A DNA stretch of 64,000 nt from Candidatus Nitrosocosmicus arcticus (GCF_007826885.1 NZ_ML675586.1:62001-126000); one strand, 5' to 3'. Positions 26,751-35,963 are shown, numbered from the stretch's first letter. Program-made: numbers and translations. The notes: generated by a model from the letters alone, not told the origin.

Positions 26751-27509
26751 ATGAAATTCATATTAGCCTTATTTGTTCTCGCACAAATAATTTCTTTCTC
26801 ATTTTTGCTTACGGGTTTTTTTTATGAATACAATGTTTCAAATACTATATCCGCCGGGATTGTCGCGTTCTTATTGTTTATCTTTTTGCTAAGCACTACA
26901 GTATCGTCAAGAATTATTTATAATTCACAAACACTTCTTTTAATGTCCCTAGTGTCGTGGTGTATTGCTGAGGCTTTCTATGGATATTATGAAGGGATCC
27001 TAGAAATAGATCCCTATCCATCCGTTGCTGATTTTTTTTATCTCGCAGGTTCCATTTTTTTTCTTCTGTTTTTCATCTTGATGAATAGGTCATACAAGAT
27101 AGAACTTGCATTTATTGCTAGTTCTATAATTACATTCTCTCTAATTGTATTCTATGTCATATATATTGCGGTATTTATTTTTGACGTCTATGATTATAGT
27201 GGTAGCATATTTGATTTGGTATTACTATTTGCATATCCCATAATTGATGTGTTAATAATGATAGGAGCAATTACATATTATTTTAGAGGAAGATCTATTT
27301 CTCTTAATAAGGATTATATTCATTGGATATTCGTATCTTTGTTTGCATTTTTCTCTCTCATTGCAGATATAACATTTGGTTATAATAATCTTGTTGATGA
27401 TTTTAGCGATGAAATATTATCGGATTTGTGCTTCAATATAGGATATTTGTTACTTGGAGTTGCTGTTTTAATTAGGATGTATTATCTAAATGCTCCCAAA
27501 AATTACTAG
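26751..27509 (+). CDS. Seven-TM sensor-like membrane protein without output domain
   Basis: From the ATG at 26751 the protein has 252 residues with about seven membrane segments. The loop YYEGILEIDPYPSVADFFYL matches the 'P-S-x-A-D-x-F-Y-L' signature of sensor modules placed at the N-terminus of archaeal and bacterial histidine kinases and diguanylate cyclases. Here the frame stops after the last segment (LIRMYYLNAPKNY), so no output domain is present. Either the module works alone or the gene lost its C-terminus. A TTG two codons earlier is an alternative start. Confidence 0.65.
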   Translation: MKFILALFVLAQIISFSFLLTGFFYEYNVSNTISAGIVAFLLFIFLLSTTVSSRIIYNSQTLLLMSLVSWCIAEAFYGYYEGILEIDPYPSVADFFYLAGSIFFLLFFILMNRSYKIELAFIASSIITFSLIVFYVIYIAVFIFDVYDYSGSIFDLVLLFAYPIIDVLIMIGAITYYFRGRSISLNKDYIHWIFVSLFAFFSLIADITFGYNNLVDDFSDEILSDLCFNIGYLLLGVAVLIRMYYLNAPKNY

Positions 27510-27827
27510 ATTGTTGTTGAAGTTCTCTTATCTTATCTGATTGTTACAAAACTTTGATTTAAAATATATCTTCTCTTTTCTTTGTTCCATTCCTTCTCTA
27601 CACTTGAGTATATATTATGTTCTAATTTAATTCAAACTCAAATTTAACCATTAACTTTAATATTATAAATTTAATTTTCGGTTACTATACTTCTTTGTAG
27701 AATAATTTAGAATAATTCAGACATCTTACTTTTTCCTAAACAAAAACAATTGTAGTCACATTCTTCCATCAATTTTTTGCTTTTATTGAAAGACAGACTA
27801 AATCGATACATTATCTTTCTCTACTTA

Positions 27828-27871
27828 AATACATCCGTGGGGATACGGTTCAAGGTTGAATATAATCACAG
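27828..27871 (+). repeat. Dispersed repeat, tail B
   Basis: Lead AATACATC, centre CGTGGGGAT, tail ACGGTTCAAGGTTGAATATA then ATCACAG. It is an almost consensus copy in the 464-bp spacer between convergent genes; no other feature is visible there. Confidence 0.85.
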
Positions 27872-27973
27872 TATTTAAAGAGACGCTATTGATTCAAATA
27901 ATACAGATTTTTAATTAAATAATATTTTGGTTTGGGCATATTATGTCTATTGTGATTGATTTAATTCACATTC

Positions 27974-28693
27974 TCAATCGCGTCTTCCCCATTCATTGAT
28001 GAAGTTGCCGTTGGTGTCAAACTTTTGGACACGATGATTCTCGTCGTCAGTTACATACACAAATCCTGATGCATCCACGGCTACGCCTTTGGGAAACTTG
28101 AATTCTCCTTTGTCAGAGCCTTTGCGTCCCCATTCACTGATGAAGTTGCCGTTGGTGTCAAACTTTTGAACGCGGCAGTTGCCATCATCAGCTATATACA
28201 CATAGCCAGCCGAGTCAAATCCAATGCCATAAGGGTGCTTAAGTTGACCATCTCCCGAACCCTCTGAACCCCACGCTGTAATGAAGTTGCCGTTGGTGTC
28301 AAACTTTTGGACACGATGATTCTCGTCGTCAGTTACATACACAAATCCTGATGCATCCACGGCTACGCCTTTGGGAAACTTGAATTCTCCTTTGTCAGAG
28401 CCTTTGCGTCCCCATTCACTGATGAAGTTGCCGTTGGTGTCAAACTTTTGAACGCGGCAGTTGCCATCATCAGCTACATACAAATGGCCTGAAGCACCCA
28501 CGGCTACGCCTTTGGGAAACTTGAACTCTCCTTTGTCAGAGCCTTCTTCACCCCATTCTTTTCTAAAATTTCCATTGCTATCAGATTTCTGAATGCGGTG
28601 ATTCGCATCGTCAGCTACGTACAAATGGCTTGAAGCATCCACGGCTACGCCTTTGGGAAACTCGAACCTCATTGCCAACCTTGGCGACTTCAT
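27974..28693 (-). CDS. NHL-repeat propeller protein
   Basis: The protein has 239 residues made almost wholly of five NHL repeats of 47 residues (F-PKGVAVDASGHLYVADD, then HRVQKFDTNGNF and EWG-GSDKGEFK). NHL propellers mediate binding; no enzyme motif is present. There is no signal peptide, and the first repeat starts right after MKSPRLAMRFE, so an N-terminal part may be missing; six repeats are usual for a closed propeller. Repeats 2 and 4, and 3 and 5, are almost identical at DNA level (unit 141 bp, duplicated block 282 bp), which indicates recent internal duplication. Confidence 0.75.
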   Translation of the reverse strand: MKSPRLAMRFEFPKGVAVDASSHLYVADDANHRIQKSDSNGNFRKEWGEEGSDKGEFKFPKGVAVGASGHLYVADDGNCRVQKFDTNGNFISEWGRKGSDKGEFKFPKGVAVDASGFVYVTDDENHRVQKFDTNGNFITAWGSEGSGDGQLKHPYGIGFDSAGYVYIADDGNCRVQKFDTNGNFISEWGRKGSDKGEFKFPKGVAVDASGFVYVTDDENHRVQKFDTNGNFINEWGRRD

Positions 28694-28821
28694 TCAATAA
28701 AAAAATATCTATTGCCATCTTGTTCTCATATCAAGATACCTCTTAAGAATATGGAGATAATTGCATTTGATTTATATATATATTTGTTAAAATTGTCCTC
28801 GATTCAATCTTTATTCAATTA

Positions 28822-28915
28822 CAATCAGGGATACGATTCAAGGTTGAATATAATCTAAATATTTAGTTTGACATGCACCAGGAGTGGGACTCGAATCCAT
28901 ACCGTATAGTCGCGG
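28822..28915 (+). repeat. Dispersed repeat, tail B, with tRNA T-arm-like flank
   Basis: AATCAGGGAT then ACGATTCAAGGTTGAATATA and ATCTAAAT form tail B with a worn centre. About 20 bp later comes CAGGAGTGGGACTCGAATCC, which read on the minus strand resembles a tRNA T-arm (ATTCGAGTCCC) with an acceptor-like CCTGGTGCA. No full tRNA can be folded around it. Confidence 0.55.
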
Positions 28916-29031
28916 ATTCATCTGTATTAAAAATTATTAATAGATGTGCTTTATTTACTTGAATCCAGTAGAACATATCCGAGATATAAGATTTCATTAA
29001 ATGAACATAGGCATCATTTGGGTCCGCACAT

Positions 29032-29039
29032 TTTAAATA
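29032..29039 (+). promoter_or_regulatory. TATA box of the HtrA-like gene
   Basis: TTTAAATA lies 24 bp before the last base ahead of the ATG at 29063, the standard archaeal distance for a near-leaderless transcript. Confidence 0.45.
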
Positions 29040-29062
29040 TAATATTTAACACCTAATATGTT

Positions 29063-30925
29063 ATGCTATTTGATACAATGACAAATGAGAAGAGGAAATT
29101 TCTTTTGTTTTCTACTATATTTGTAGTAGCATTGTCTTTGGGTTTCTATTTAATACCGAATACAATTAATATGATGGTTACCGGAAATCATATCTTTGTT
29201 AGCGCTTTTGCTCAACAGGCATTACCAAATATACCTAAAAATGATAACATTTTTACAAATACAAATAATAATACTTTATCGTCAGATAATAGTCCCGGTA
29301 AACCTTCAGAAGAGGGCTTAATAAAACTATACGATAAAGTGGACCAGTCTGTAGTTCAAGTGACGCAAAATTCAAATTCGAATATACCGGGCATGTCTCG
29401 GCTAGGTTCAGGTTTCGTATATGATAAAGAGGGACACATAGTTACCAATTACCATGTCGTGGCTGGAAACTATATCAATAAAGAGTTTGACATAACATTC
29501 ACTGATGGATCCGCATACAAAGCAGTAATTGTAGGTGTGGACCCTTACGCTGAAATAGCCGTTTTAAAGATTCCTTTAGAAAATAATACCCAAGTGAGAG
29601 AGAAGTTAATACCATTACAAATTGGCAACTTTTCTGAAGTAAGTGTAGGACAAAGGGTTATTGCTATTGGTAACCCATTTGGATTGTCTGCTTCTATTAC
29701 TGAAGGGATAGTGAGTGGCCTAGGAAGAACACTTCCTGCTTTACCTTCTGAAATTGGTCCAATACCCCTTGTTGAAGATACACCTGCTTTTTCAATTCCA
29801 AATATTATACAAACAGACGCTGCAATAAACCCCGGAAATTCCGGTGGACCCCTACTAAATATGAGAGGTGAAGTTATAGGAATCAATACTGCTATTTTCT
29901 CGGCTACAGGTGTGTACTCAGGAGTGGGTTTTGCCATCCCCTCTTATCTAATACAAAAAGTAGTACCTCCCCTTATTACTACAGGTGAATATCAACACGC
30001 GTATTTAGGAGTATCTGGAAGGGATATCGATGCAGACATTGCAGAAATAATGAACCTTAATAATACTACAGGATTTCTGGTAATACAGGTTACTTCTGGC
30101 AGTCCTGCAGAGAAGGCAGGTATTCGTGGAGGAGATGTATTAACAGAAATAAACGGAAGAGAAGTGGAGCTTGGAGGAGATGTAATAATAGGAATTGATG
30201 ATAAACCTATTAGAAAAATAGACGAGTTACTATCTTATCTAGACAGAGAAAAGAAGGTTGGAGAAATTGTCACTCTTTCAATTATAAGAAATGGACAGAT
30301 ACAAGAAATAGATTTAACCTTGGCAGCCAGGCCTTCATCTACAGTTTTAGACAGCGAAATTATACAAGATACACAAACAGAAGAAGGTCCAACCCTTGGT
30401 ATTACTGGTATTAATGTTGCACCTGAAATAGCTTTGCAAATGAACATACCTTCTAATATTACTAATGGAGGGAAAGGATTCTTAGTAATTGACGTCCTTA
30501 GGAATGGTTCGGCAGAGAGTGCAGGGATTAGGGGAGGGTATATTTCCTCAAATATTGGTGGAAACCAAGAAGTGGAGCTTGGAGGAGATGTAATAATTGG
30601 AATCGACAATACCACAATAGGATCGGTAGATGATATAAGAAAAGCACTTTCTACAAAACAGATAGGAGATAGTGTGCAACTAACAATATATCGAGATAAC
30701 AGCACACTAAATGTCCCCGTTACATTAAAGAAAGGACCTCATCCGGATTTGATAGAAAATACCATACCCATACCTCCACCTCCTACTTTTCCTTCTCCAA
30801 ATATTCCGGGAGATCCTTCTCCATTCCAACCATTCAATCCATTTAATGATCTTAGTGATGGTATCTACAATCAATGTGTTGATATAATGGGTAAGGATAC
30901 TTGTGACAGACTATTTGGAAGATAG
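29063..30925 (+). CDS. HtrA/DegP-type secreted serine protease with two PDZ domains
   Basis: The protein has 620 residues. A signal or anchor segment (LLFSTIFVVALSLGFYLI) ends near AFAQ. Residues ~85-300 form a trypsin-like domain: catalytic His131 in VTNYHVV and Ser260 in INPGNSGGP. The position of the usual Asp (normally D-x-x-x-D-I/L-A-V-L-K) reads DPYAEIAVLKI, so Glu164 replaces it. Two PDZ domains follow (~310-425 and ~440-570; AEKAGIRGGDVLTEING and AESAGIRGGYI). A Pro-rich end has a Cys pair (NQCVDIMGKDTCDR). It should degrade or guard misfolded exported proteins. It converges with the Met-rich gene at 30961. Confidence 0.88.
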   Translation: MLFDTMTNEKRKFLLFSTIFVVALSLGFYLIPNTINMMVTGNHIFVSAFAQQALPNIPKNDNIFTNTNNNTLSSDNSPGKPSEEGLIKLYDKVDQSVVQVTQNSNSNIPGMSRLGSGFVYDKEGHIVTNYHVVAGNYINKEFDITFTDGSAYKAVIVGVDPYAEIAVLKIPLENNTQVREKLIPLQIGNFSEVSVGQRVIAIGNPFGLSASITEGIVSGLGRTLPALPSEIGPIPLVEDTPAFSIPNIIQTDAAINPGNSGGPLLNMRGEVIGINTAIFSATGVYSGVGFAIPSYLIQKVVPPLITTGEYQHAYLGVSGRDIDADIAEIMNLNNTTGFLVIQVTSGSPAEKAGIRGGDVLTEINGREVELGGDVIIGIDDKPIRKIDELLSYLDREKKVGEIVTLSIIRNGQIQEIDLTLAARPSSTVLDSEIIQDTQTEEGPTLGITGINVAPEIALQMNIPSNITNGGKGFLVIDVLRNGSAESAGIRGGYISSNIGGNQEVELGGDVIIGIDNTTIGSVDDIRKALSTKQIGDSVQLTIYRDNSTLNVPVTLKKGPHPDLIENTIPIPPPPTFPSPNIPGDPSPFQPFNPFNDLSDGIYNQCVDIMGKDTCDRLFGR

Positions 30926-30938
30926 GAAATAAAGGTTT

Positions 30939-30955
30939 ATTATTTTTAAAATAAT
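30939..30955. terminator. Inverted repeat between convergent genes
   Basis: ATTATTTT-T-AAAATAAT is a perfect inverted repeat ending in a T run, placed 14 bp after the protease stop and 6 bp before the stop of the minus-strand gene. It suits a bidirectional terminator. Confidence 0.5.
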
Positions 30956-30960
30956 TTTAA

Positions 30961-31167
30961 TTATTGAGTAGTTGAATTACCACCCATGCTGGTAGAATTA
31001 TCCATACTCATGGTCATATTACTCATTTGATCCATTGGCATTGTTGAATTATCCATTGACATTGACATGTTATCTTGTGCTACTACTGGTGTTACCATTG
31101 CTATTCCTGCAAATAAAGATGCTGCTGCTACAATACTTAAAACTACGAATACATTAAAATTATTCAT
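30961..31167 (-). CDS. Small secreted Met-rich peptide
   Basis: The protein has 68 residues. A signal peptide (VFVVLSIVAAASLFAGIAMV, cleavage near VVAQ) leaves a mature peptide of about 38 residues, of which some eleven are Met. They are grouped as MSMSMD, MPMDQM, MTMSMD and SMGG, spaced by Asp/Asn/Ser. Such clusters bind Cu(I)/Ag(I) in exported copper proteins. I infer a copper buffer or chaperone outside the cell, fitting the copper-dependent metabolism of ammonia-oxidising archaea, but no copper protein gene is adjacent except the distant tyrosinase-like one. An A/T-rich promoter region lies upstream. Confidence 0.65.
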   Translation of the reverse strand: MNNFNVFVVLSIVAAASLFAGIAMVTPVVAQDNMSMSMDNSTMPMDQMSNMTMSMDNSTSMGGNSTTQ

Positions 31168-31404
31168 GCATAGTACCTTTAATTTTATAGTATATAATAC
31201 TTAGTTTAGTATTAGTATATTATACTGCTTTAATTTTATAGTATACATTATCTTGTTGGTATCAGTAAATATATTGATTTTTATATATTAAAAAAGGTTT
31301 GACAAATTGGGGACATATTCCAATTAGGTTTCATAATTTAACCCATTTTTTGAAAAACCGACATATAGACACAATTAAACTTATGTTAAATATTTATTAG
31401 TAAC

Positions 31405-31448
31405 AGTTATCATCCGTGGGGATACGATTCAACGTTGAATGTAATCCA
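31405..31448 (+). repeat. Dispersed repeat, tail B
   Basis: Lead CAGTTATCATC, centre CGTGGGGAT, tail ACGATTCAACGTTGAATGTA then ATCC. ATTCAACGTTGAAT is a perfect 14-bp palindrome here. The rest of the spacer 31168-31853 has only the inverted repeat at 31676. Confidence 0.85.
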
Positions 31449-31675
31449 AAGATCATTCTTGCTCGGGATTAATGATTTTCCCATTTCTACATTAAACTAC
31501 GATTGTATGGAGAATTGTCTTACATAATGACCGCCGTTTATGACAACAAATCATCCAATCAAAAACTTACCTGTTCCGAATGATTGACAATAAAAGTCGC
31601 CTCCTTCGTTGCAGGCATCTAAGAATTAAAATCTTAGACATTACTACAAAATACAAAATTAAATAGATTGCCATT

Positions 31676-31734
31676 CTTGTCTCTGGCTGCTAATATCTCT
31701 TTTGTTATATTCATAAGGTATTGTCAGGGACAAG
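31676..31734. repeat. 10-bp inverted repeat, possible structured RNA
   Basis: CTTGTCTCTG (31676-31685) pairs with CAGGGACAAG (31725-31734) with one G-U pair. A shorter arm pair TCTAAGA/TCTTAGA lies at 31618-31638. Both lie in a non-coding spacer; a small RNA is possible but unsupported otherwise. Confidence 0.3.
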
Positions 31735-31853
31735 AAAAAGAAAAACATTGAATATGTATAAATCATTTATGGATGATAGTGTTATTAAATATTCTAACTA
31801 ATTAATTTTCAAAAAATAGAAATGAAAAAAGATTCGATATGGGCTTAGTTAAT

Positions 31854-32261
31854 TCAGGAAAGACTTAAAGTGCTTGGAGCGATAGCAGGCACTCCATTTG
31901 CAATTTCACAAGTGACGTTGTTTCCTGTAGCAACTAGGCTTGAGTTTTCAGAGGCAGAATTATTACCACAGGTTTGGCTAAAACTTGTGTTAAAACTATC
32001 GCTAATGGTGGTGTCATCATCGCTGTTATCGGTAACACTATTATCTACATTGTTAGTCTCTTGAGTCACACTATTGTCCTCACTGCAAATATTGTCTCCT
32101 ATATTTCCAACTGGGACAATACACTCAAAATCGGACAAATCAAAATCCAATGCATTTACGTTAATGAATATTGATGGGGCAAAGCCGGATACTAAAACAA
32201 GCAGTATACTAAATACGAAAATTGTTCCTATTCTTTTTGTATGTGAATTCATATTATTCAT
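31854..32261 (-). CDS. Small secreted Asn/Asp/Ser-rich protein
   Basis: The protein has 135 residues. A signal peptide (IGTIFVFSILLVLVSGFAPS) runs to about residue 38 (NVNA). The mature part has a Cys pair (DFECIVPVGN, DNICSEDN), an Asn/Asp/Thr-rich stretch of simple repeats (VTQETNNVDNSVTDNSDDD) and a second Cys pair (SQTCGNNSAS, NVTCEIANG). The alternating polar pattern could form extended strands. It recalls the small exported protein at 13363 in plan. The family is unknown. Confidence 0.55.
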   Translation of the reverse strand: MNNMNSHTKRIGTIFVFSILLVLVSGFAPSIFINVNALDFDLSDFECIVPVGNIGDNICSEDNSVTQETNNVDNSVTDNSDDDTTISDSFNTSFSQTCGNNSASENSSLVATGNNVTCEIANGVPAIAPSTLSLS

Positions 32262-32564
32262 TTTTCCATAGGAGAGAATGAATATCTGGATTTTGTCATA
32301 TTTCTCTGCAAAATATTAAGTGTATCATTTTACTTTGAATTTTAGTAGAATATTTTAAGAATTAGAATTGCATTAGAAGAAGAAAAACTATTTTTTATTC
32401 TCAAAGTCTTTTCCAAAAATAGAAAAATTTTTAGGGAAAGAGCAGTATCTAGATTGAAATTATTTGCAATGGCTACAGTTTAAGGGTAGCGCGTTCAAAT
32501 AAAGTGGTTCACCTGTCATCTTGCGACTTTTCTGTATTGCAAATTTTGCGGAACAAAGTTATGA

Positions 32565-32741
32565 CTCGAGGATGGAGTTTTAGAAACGCAATCTGCAGAT
32601 GAACGGACAGTATCACCACTAAAACAAAGTGAGATAGGTAATCTTCCTGAATTGAAGTCTTTAGAACCGCTACCGACAGATGAAGGTATAGTACAGGAAC
32701 CTTCAGCAAATGAAATAAATCAATCTGCAACTGTAGAATAG
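32565..32741 (+). pseudogene. Acidic coding remnant
   Basis: A plus-strand frame open for 58 codons to TAG encodes LEDGVLETQSADERTVSPLK and SEIGNLPELKSLEPLPTDEG, protein-like and acidic, but lacks a start codon. A second frame just upstream (LFCIANFAEQSYDSRMEF, stop at 32581) runs into it with a shift. I take the pair as a frameshifted remnant. Confidence 0.3.
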
Positions 32742-32766
32742 GAACCCACGCAATCTTGCCTAAGAG

Positions 32767-32922
32767 GCCAAGGATTCTATAACATCTAATAGTACAGTAA
32801 ATTCTTTGATCTGATTACCTATATTAGTGCTTAATATGGATGGATGTGGTATGACGTTTAGTAACAGTCTGGGGGCGTGGGGATTGTGCCGATATCGGTA
32901 TTTTAATCAGGATTCTATTAAA
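32767..32922 (+). repeat. Dispersed repeat: long lead plus tail C
   Basis: The long lead (GATTCTATAACATCTAATAGT ... TAGTGCTTAATATGG ... ATGACGTTTAGTAACAGTCT) joins GGGGGCGTGGGGAT and TGTGCCGATATCGG, TATTTTAATCAGGATTCTA. The same lead carries tail A at 44587 and 50668 and tail B at 17480 and 26258, showing that lead and tail vary independently. A 63-residue frame across it is not a gene. Confidence 0.8.
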
Positions 32923-33185
32923 CTAAAAGATATGCTTTCGTGTAAGAATTTCGAATACAATACAATAGGATATAGCTCAAGATCATTTCGTATCATAAAC
33001 TCGATTCAAGGTATTTGAGTATTGGATTAATAGACACAGATAAGGAAATGCAAGATAAAGGGATTTTTGCCTAAAGTAATGTTTTGTATTCATTTATCAT
33101 CGAACATTGTCAAAAATAGAAAAAATTCTTCAACATTCCGAATTATGTTAAAAATTCTAATATCATAGTCAAGGTATAAACAACT

Positions 33186-34265
33186 ATGTCAAAGGGAAGA
33201 TTTAATTGGATTTTTATTCCATTCTTGATATCCACTATTTTTTTAAATTGTATCTCAATGATGTTGCAGAACAATATTGCTGAAGGTGATAGTGAAATAG
33301 TTACGATAGAGGTAGGAAATTCCCCATATGGGTTAGCATTTGATCCTAATGTAGGTACTATTTATGTGGCTAATTGGGGAGACAATAATGTTACAGTCAT
33401 CAACGGATCAACAAATACCGTTATAGGAGATCCAATCGCTGTGGAAATGGGTCCCAATTCATTGGCTTATGATGGACATAATCATTACGTATATGTAACA
33501 AACGCTCAAAATGATTCGCTTAGTATTATCAATACTTTGAACAAATCTATGAACAGTTATTCTGTCCCTGTAGGTGATCTACCAACTGGAGTTGCAATAA
33601 GCACAAACGAGAACATGATTTATGTAACTAATGCAAAAGATGATAATGTTACAGTCATCAACGGATCAACAAATACCGTTATAGGAGATCCAATCGCTGT
33701 TGGAGATCAACCTAGAGGTCTAGCCTTTAATCCTTTCAATAATTATATTTATGTTGCTAATTATCGTTCAAATACAGTCACAGTCATAGATGGAACAACA
33801 AATACCGTTATAGATACCATAGATGTAGCTCCAACGCCAATTAGAATCGCAATAAACCCCAATGAAGGAACAGTATATGTGAGTCATTATAAATTAAACG
33901 AGAGATCTCAAAATGATCCTATTTCTGTAATCAATGGATCCACAAACGAAGTAGTAGACAGAATTCCTGTATGTATAGCTCCAATTGGACTGGCCGTCAA
34001 TCCTAATACTGATAAGGTATTTGTAGCAAATTCGGGTTCGGCAAGAGTATCTGTAATAAATCCTTTGGTTAATGATTCAATAGGAATTCCCCCAATAGAC
34101 GTCGATCTTGAGCCCTATGCTGTGGTCATCAACAATTTGACCGATAGCGTGTATGTTGCAAATTACAATACTAGCACAGTTTCTGTTATAGAGGATTCGG
34201 ATCCTAATTTTGAAACTACGGCAACACGTGCTTTATGTCCACCGATCCCACATCCAGAACATTAG
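33186..34265 (+). CDS. Secreted YVTN-type beta-propeller protein
   Basis: The protein has 359 residues. A signal peptide (FIPFLISTIFLNCISMML) is followed by seven propeller blades with the YVTN pattern (GTIYVANWGDNNVTVINGST, IYVTNAKDDNVTVINGST, IYVANYRSNTVTVIDGTT, VFVANSGSARVSVINPL, VYVANYNTSTVSVIEDS). A short tail with one Cys ends it. Such proteins are surface-layer or adhesin-like components in archaea. Some blades repeat exactly at DNA level (GTTACAGTCATCAACGGATC twice), indicating internal duplication. It converges with the M11-like protease gene. Confidence 0.8.
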   Translation: MSKGRFNWIFIPFLISTIFLNCISMMLQNNIAEGDSEIVTIEVGNSPYGLAFDPNVGTIYVANWGDNNVTVINGSTNTVIGDPIAVEMGPNSLAYDGHNHYVYVTNAQNDSLSIINTLNKSMNSYSVPVGDLPTGVAISTNENMIYVTNAKDDNVTVINGSTNTVIGDPIAVGDQPRGLAFNPFNNYIYVANYRSNTVTVIDGTTNTVIDTIDVAPTPIRIAINPNEGTVYVSHYKLNERSQNDPISVINGSTNEVVDRIPVCIAPIGLAVNPNTDKVFVANSGSARVSVINPLVNDSIGIPPIDVDLEPYAVVINNLTDSVYVANYNTSTVSVIEDSDPNFETTATRALCPPIPHPEH

Positions 34266-34319
34266 TTACAGAATGAGGGTTTAGTTCGAATCCTGCTTCT
34301 TTAATCGTATATCCACTGT

Positions 34320-35963
34320 TTAGTTATGACCTACTTCGACTACTAATTCATTAGGATTTTGATTGACTGCAATAACCCTTATTTTTACGTTAGACAAAGG
34401 ATCTATGAATGTAATCCCGGGTTTAAGTATAGATAAGTAAAAATTAGTTCTATTATCGGGTGACGCATCTATAAGAAGTGATGCACTAGAATTTCTATTT
34501 GGAAAGGAAACATGTAGCAATGAGCCATTGAATAGATCTCCGTGATATCCGGATGTCTGATTAAATGTAATTGGCTGTCTGAATTCTATATATAAAAAGT
34601 CATCAATATCCCTTTGAATTTTTAGTATTTTTAAATCATCTGTAATCATTTCTATGGGTTTTAAAGTGTATCTTTGGGTATCTGCAATATCAGTTAGAGT
34701 AAGAATATTTGATGTGGATAGCCAATCCAAGGTCTCCAGATGAGGGGCATTTAGATGATAATTGTTATTTTGTCCCATTATATCATAGGGATCAGATTCT
34801 TCATAAACGATGCACCGAGGCTGAAAATTTATTGAAGATTCAGGAAGAGATATTTGTCTGCATTCGAGTGCATTAGCATGTCCTAAACCAAGATTGTGGC
34901 CGATCTCATGACCAATTACACTGAGGAGACTTGAAGAGTTAGACTGCGGTAGCAATTGGATAAAAGAAAGATCCATACTAACTTTGCCATTGGATGTATC
35001 AATTGTATCGACATCAAATGAGTTCCAGGCTAAACCAGGCATATCACAATAATCCCCAGAATAATGTGCTAATAGAATCAAATAATCATAATTGGGAAAA
35101 TATACATCGGAGTCAGAAATGGAAGAAACATTGTCTACATAATTTTTCAAAGTGATTTCACTATTGAATGGACAATAAGGGCTGGATTCATCGATAGTAT
35201 TCAAACGATAAGGTCCAAAAATGTCCGAATCTAAGATAAAGCGATTCCCCGAATTGATTGAATAATACTGATTTAGTTGAGACAAGCTGTTACTAATTAC
35301 AGAATTATTAAATGATAAATCATTCTCATTTCCCAAATTTACCAATATAGCTGCGGCCCTCTTATTTCCTTCAAGAGCTGGCATGGCAGTATCATTGTTG
35401 TCCTGTACTATAATGCTTGTTGAGTTATCAAGCCTATTGTCAAAAAAAAGGCTATTATTTAACATAAACCCTGTAATTGAAACATTTGATCCAGATTGCA
35501 GATCAAGGTTTTTTGTTGGATACAAAGGAACAATTTGATCTTTATCTGATGGAATTATGCTGTAAGATTCTTTATATTGTCCAGCCTCATCATAATCGAT
35601 ATGAAGAATCATTAGTTTTCCGTCAATAGTTTTTTGTCCCTTAATACAGTTGTGATCTGTATTTATATGCGAGTTTACCTGTTTAAGTGAAGGATTTTCT
35701 AAACTCGTGTTATTATTTTCATAAAGTTCAATAACATTAGATTCTGAATTATTTAATTTGATGTTGTCCAGTAGATTACTTTGATTAATGGAAGTAACGG
35801 TACTATTTTTAAATACTTGATTGAAACCATACTTTGAAATACAGAACAATGGGTTAGAATCATCCAAAGCCCATAATTCCGATGGCGCCGAGAAACCTAA
35901 TAAAATTAATGAAAAGATGCTTACAACAATAAAAGGAACTAAATTCTGATTTATCATATCCAT
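34320..35963 (-). CDS. Secreted M11/gametolysin-like zinc metalloprotease
   Basis: The protein has 547 residues. A signal peptide (VVSIFSLILLGFSAPSELWA) precedes a propeptide-like beta domain (~100-190) and the catalytic domain. Zinc site HEIGHNLGLGH (His352, Glu353, His356, His362) is followed by ANALEC and the Met-turn YDIMGQ, as in peptidase family M11. Cys residues around the site (SPYCPFN, GDYCDMPG, LECRQ, PRCIVYEE) may form disulfides. The C-terminal ~130 residues are beta-rich. It should cleave extracellular proteins. It is the intact counterpart of the broken protease domain at 24083. Confidence 0.82.
   Translation of the reverse strand: MDMINQNLVPFIVVSIFSLILLGFSAPSELWALDDSNPLFCISKYGFNQVFKNSTVTSINQSNLLDNIKLNNSESNVIELYENNNTSLENPSLKQVNSHINTDHNCIKGQKTIDGKLMILHIDYDEAGQYKESYSIIPSDKDQIVPLYPTKNLDLQSGSNVSITGFMLNNSLFFDNRLDNSTSIIVQDNNDTAMPALEGNKRAAAILVNLGNENDLSFNNSVISNSLSQLNQYYSINSGNRFILDSDIFGPYRLNTIDESSPYCPFNSEITLKNYVDNVSSISDSDVYFPNYDYLILLAHYSGDYCDMPGLAWNSFDVDTIDTSNGKVSMDLSFIQLLPQSNSSSLLSVIGHEIGHNLGLGHANALECRQISLPESSINFQPRCIVYEESDPYDIMGQNNNYHLNAPHLETLDWLSTSNILTLTDIADTQRYTLKPIEMITDDLKILKIQRDIDDFLYIEFRQPITFNQTSGYHGDLFNGSLLHVSFPNRNSSASLLIDASPDNRTNFYLSILKPGITFIDPLSNVKIRVIAVNQNPNELVVEVGHN

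Noticed and set aside
29545-29937. 130-residue minus-strand frame
   Set aside because: It is antisense to the protease domain with its His and Ser motifs.
30235-30705. 156-residue minus-strand frame
   Set aside because: It is a shadow of the PDZ region of the HtrA-like gene.
32827-33018. 63-residue frame
   Set aside because: It lies over the long-lead/tail-C repeat; the protein is just the repeat translated.
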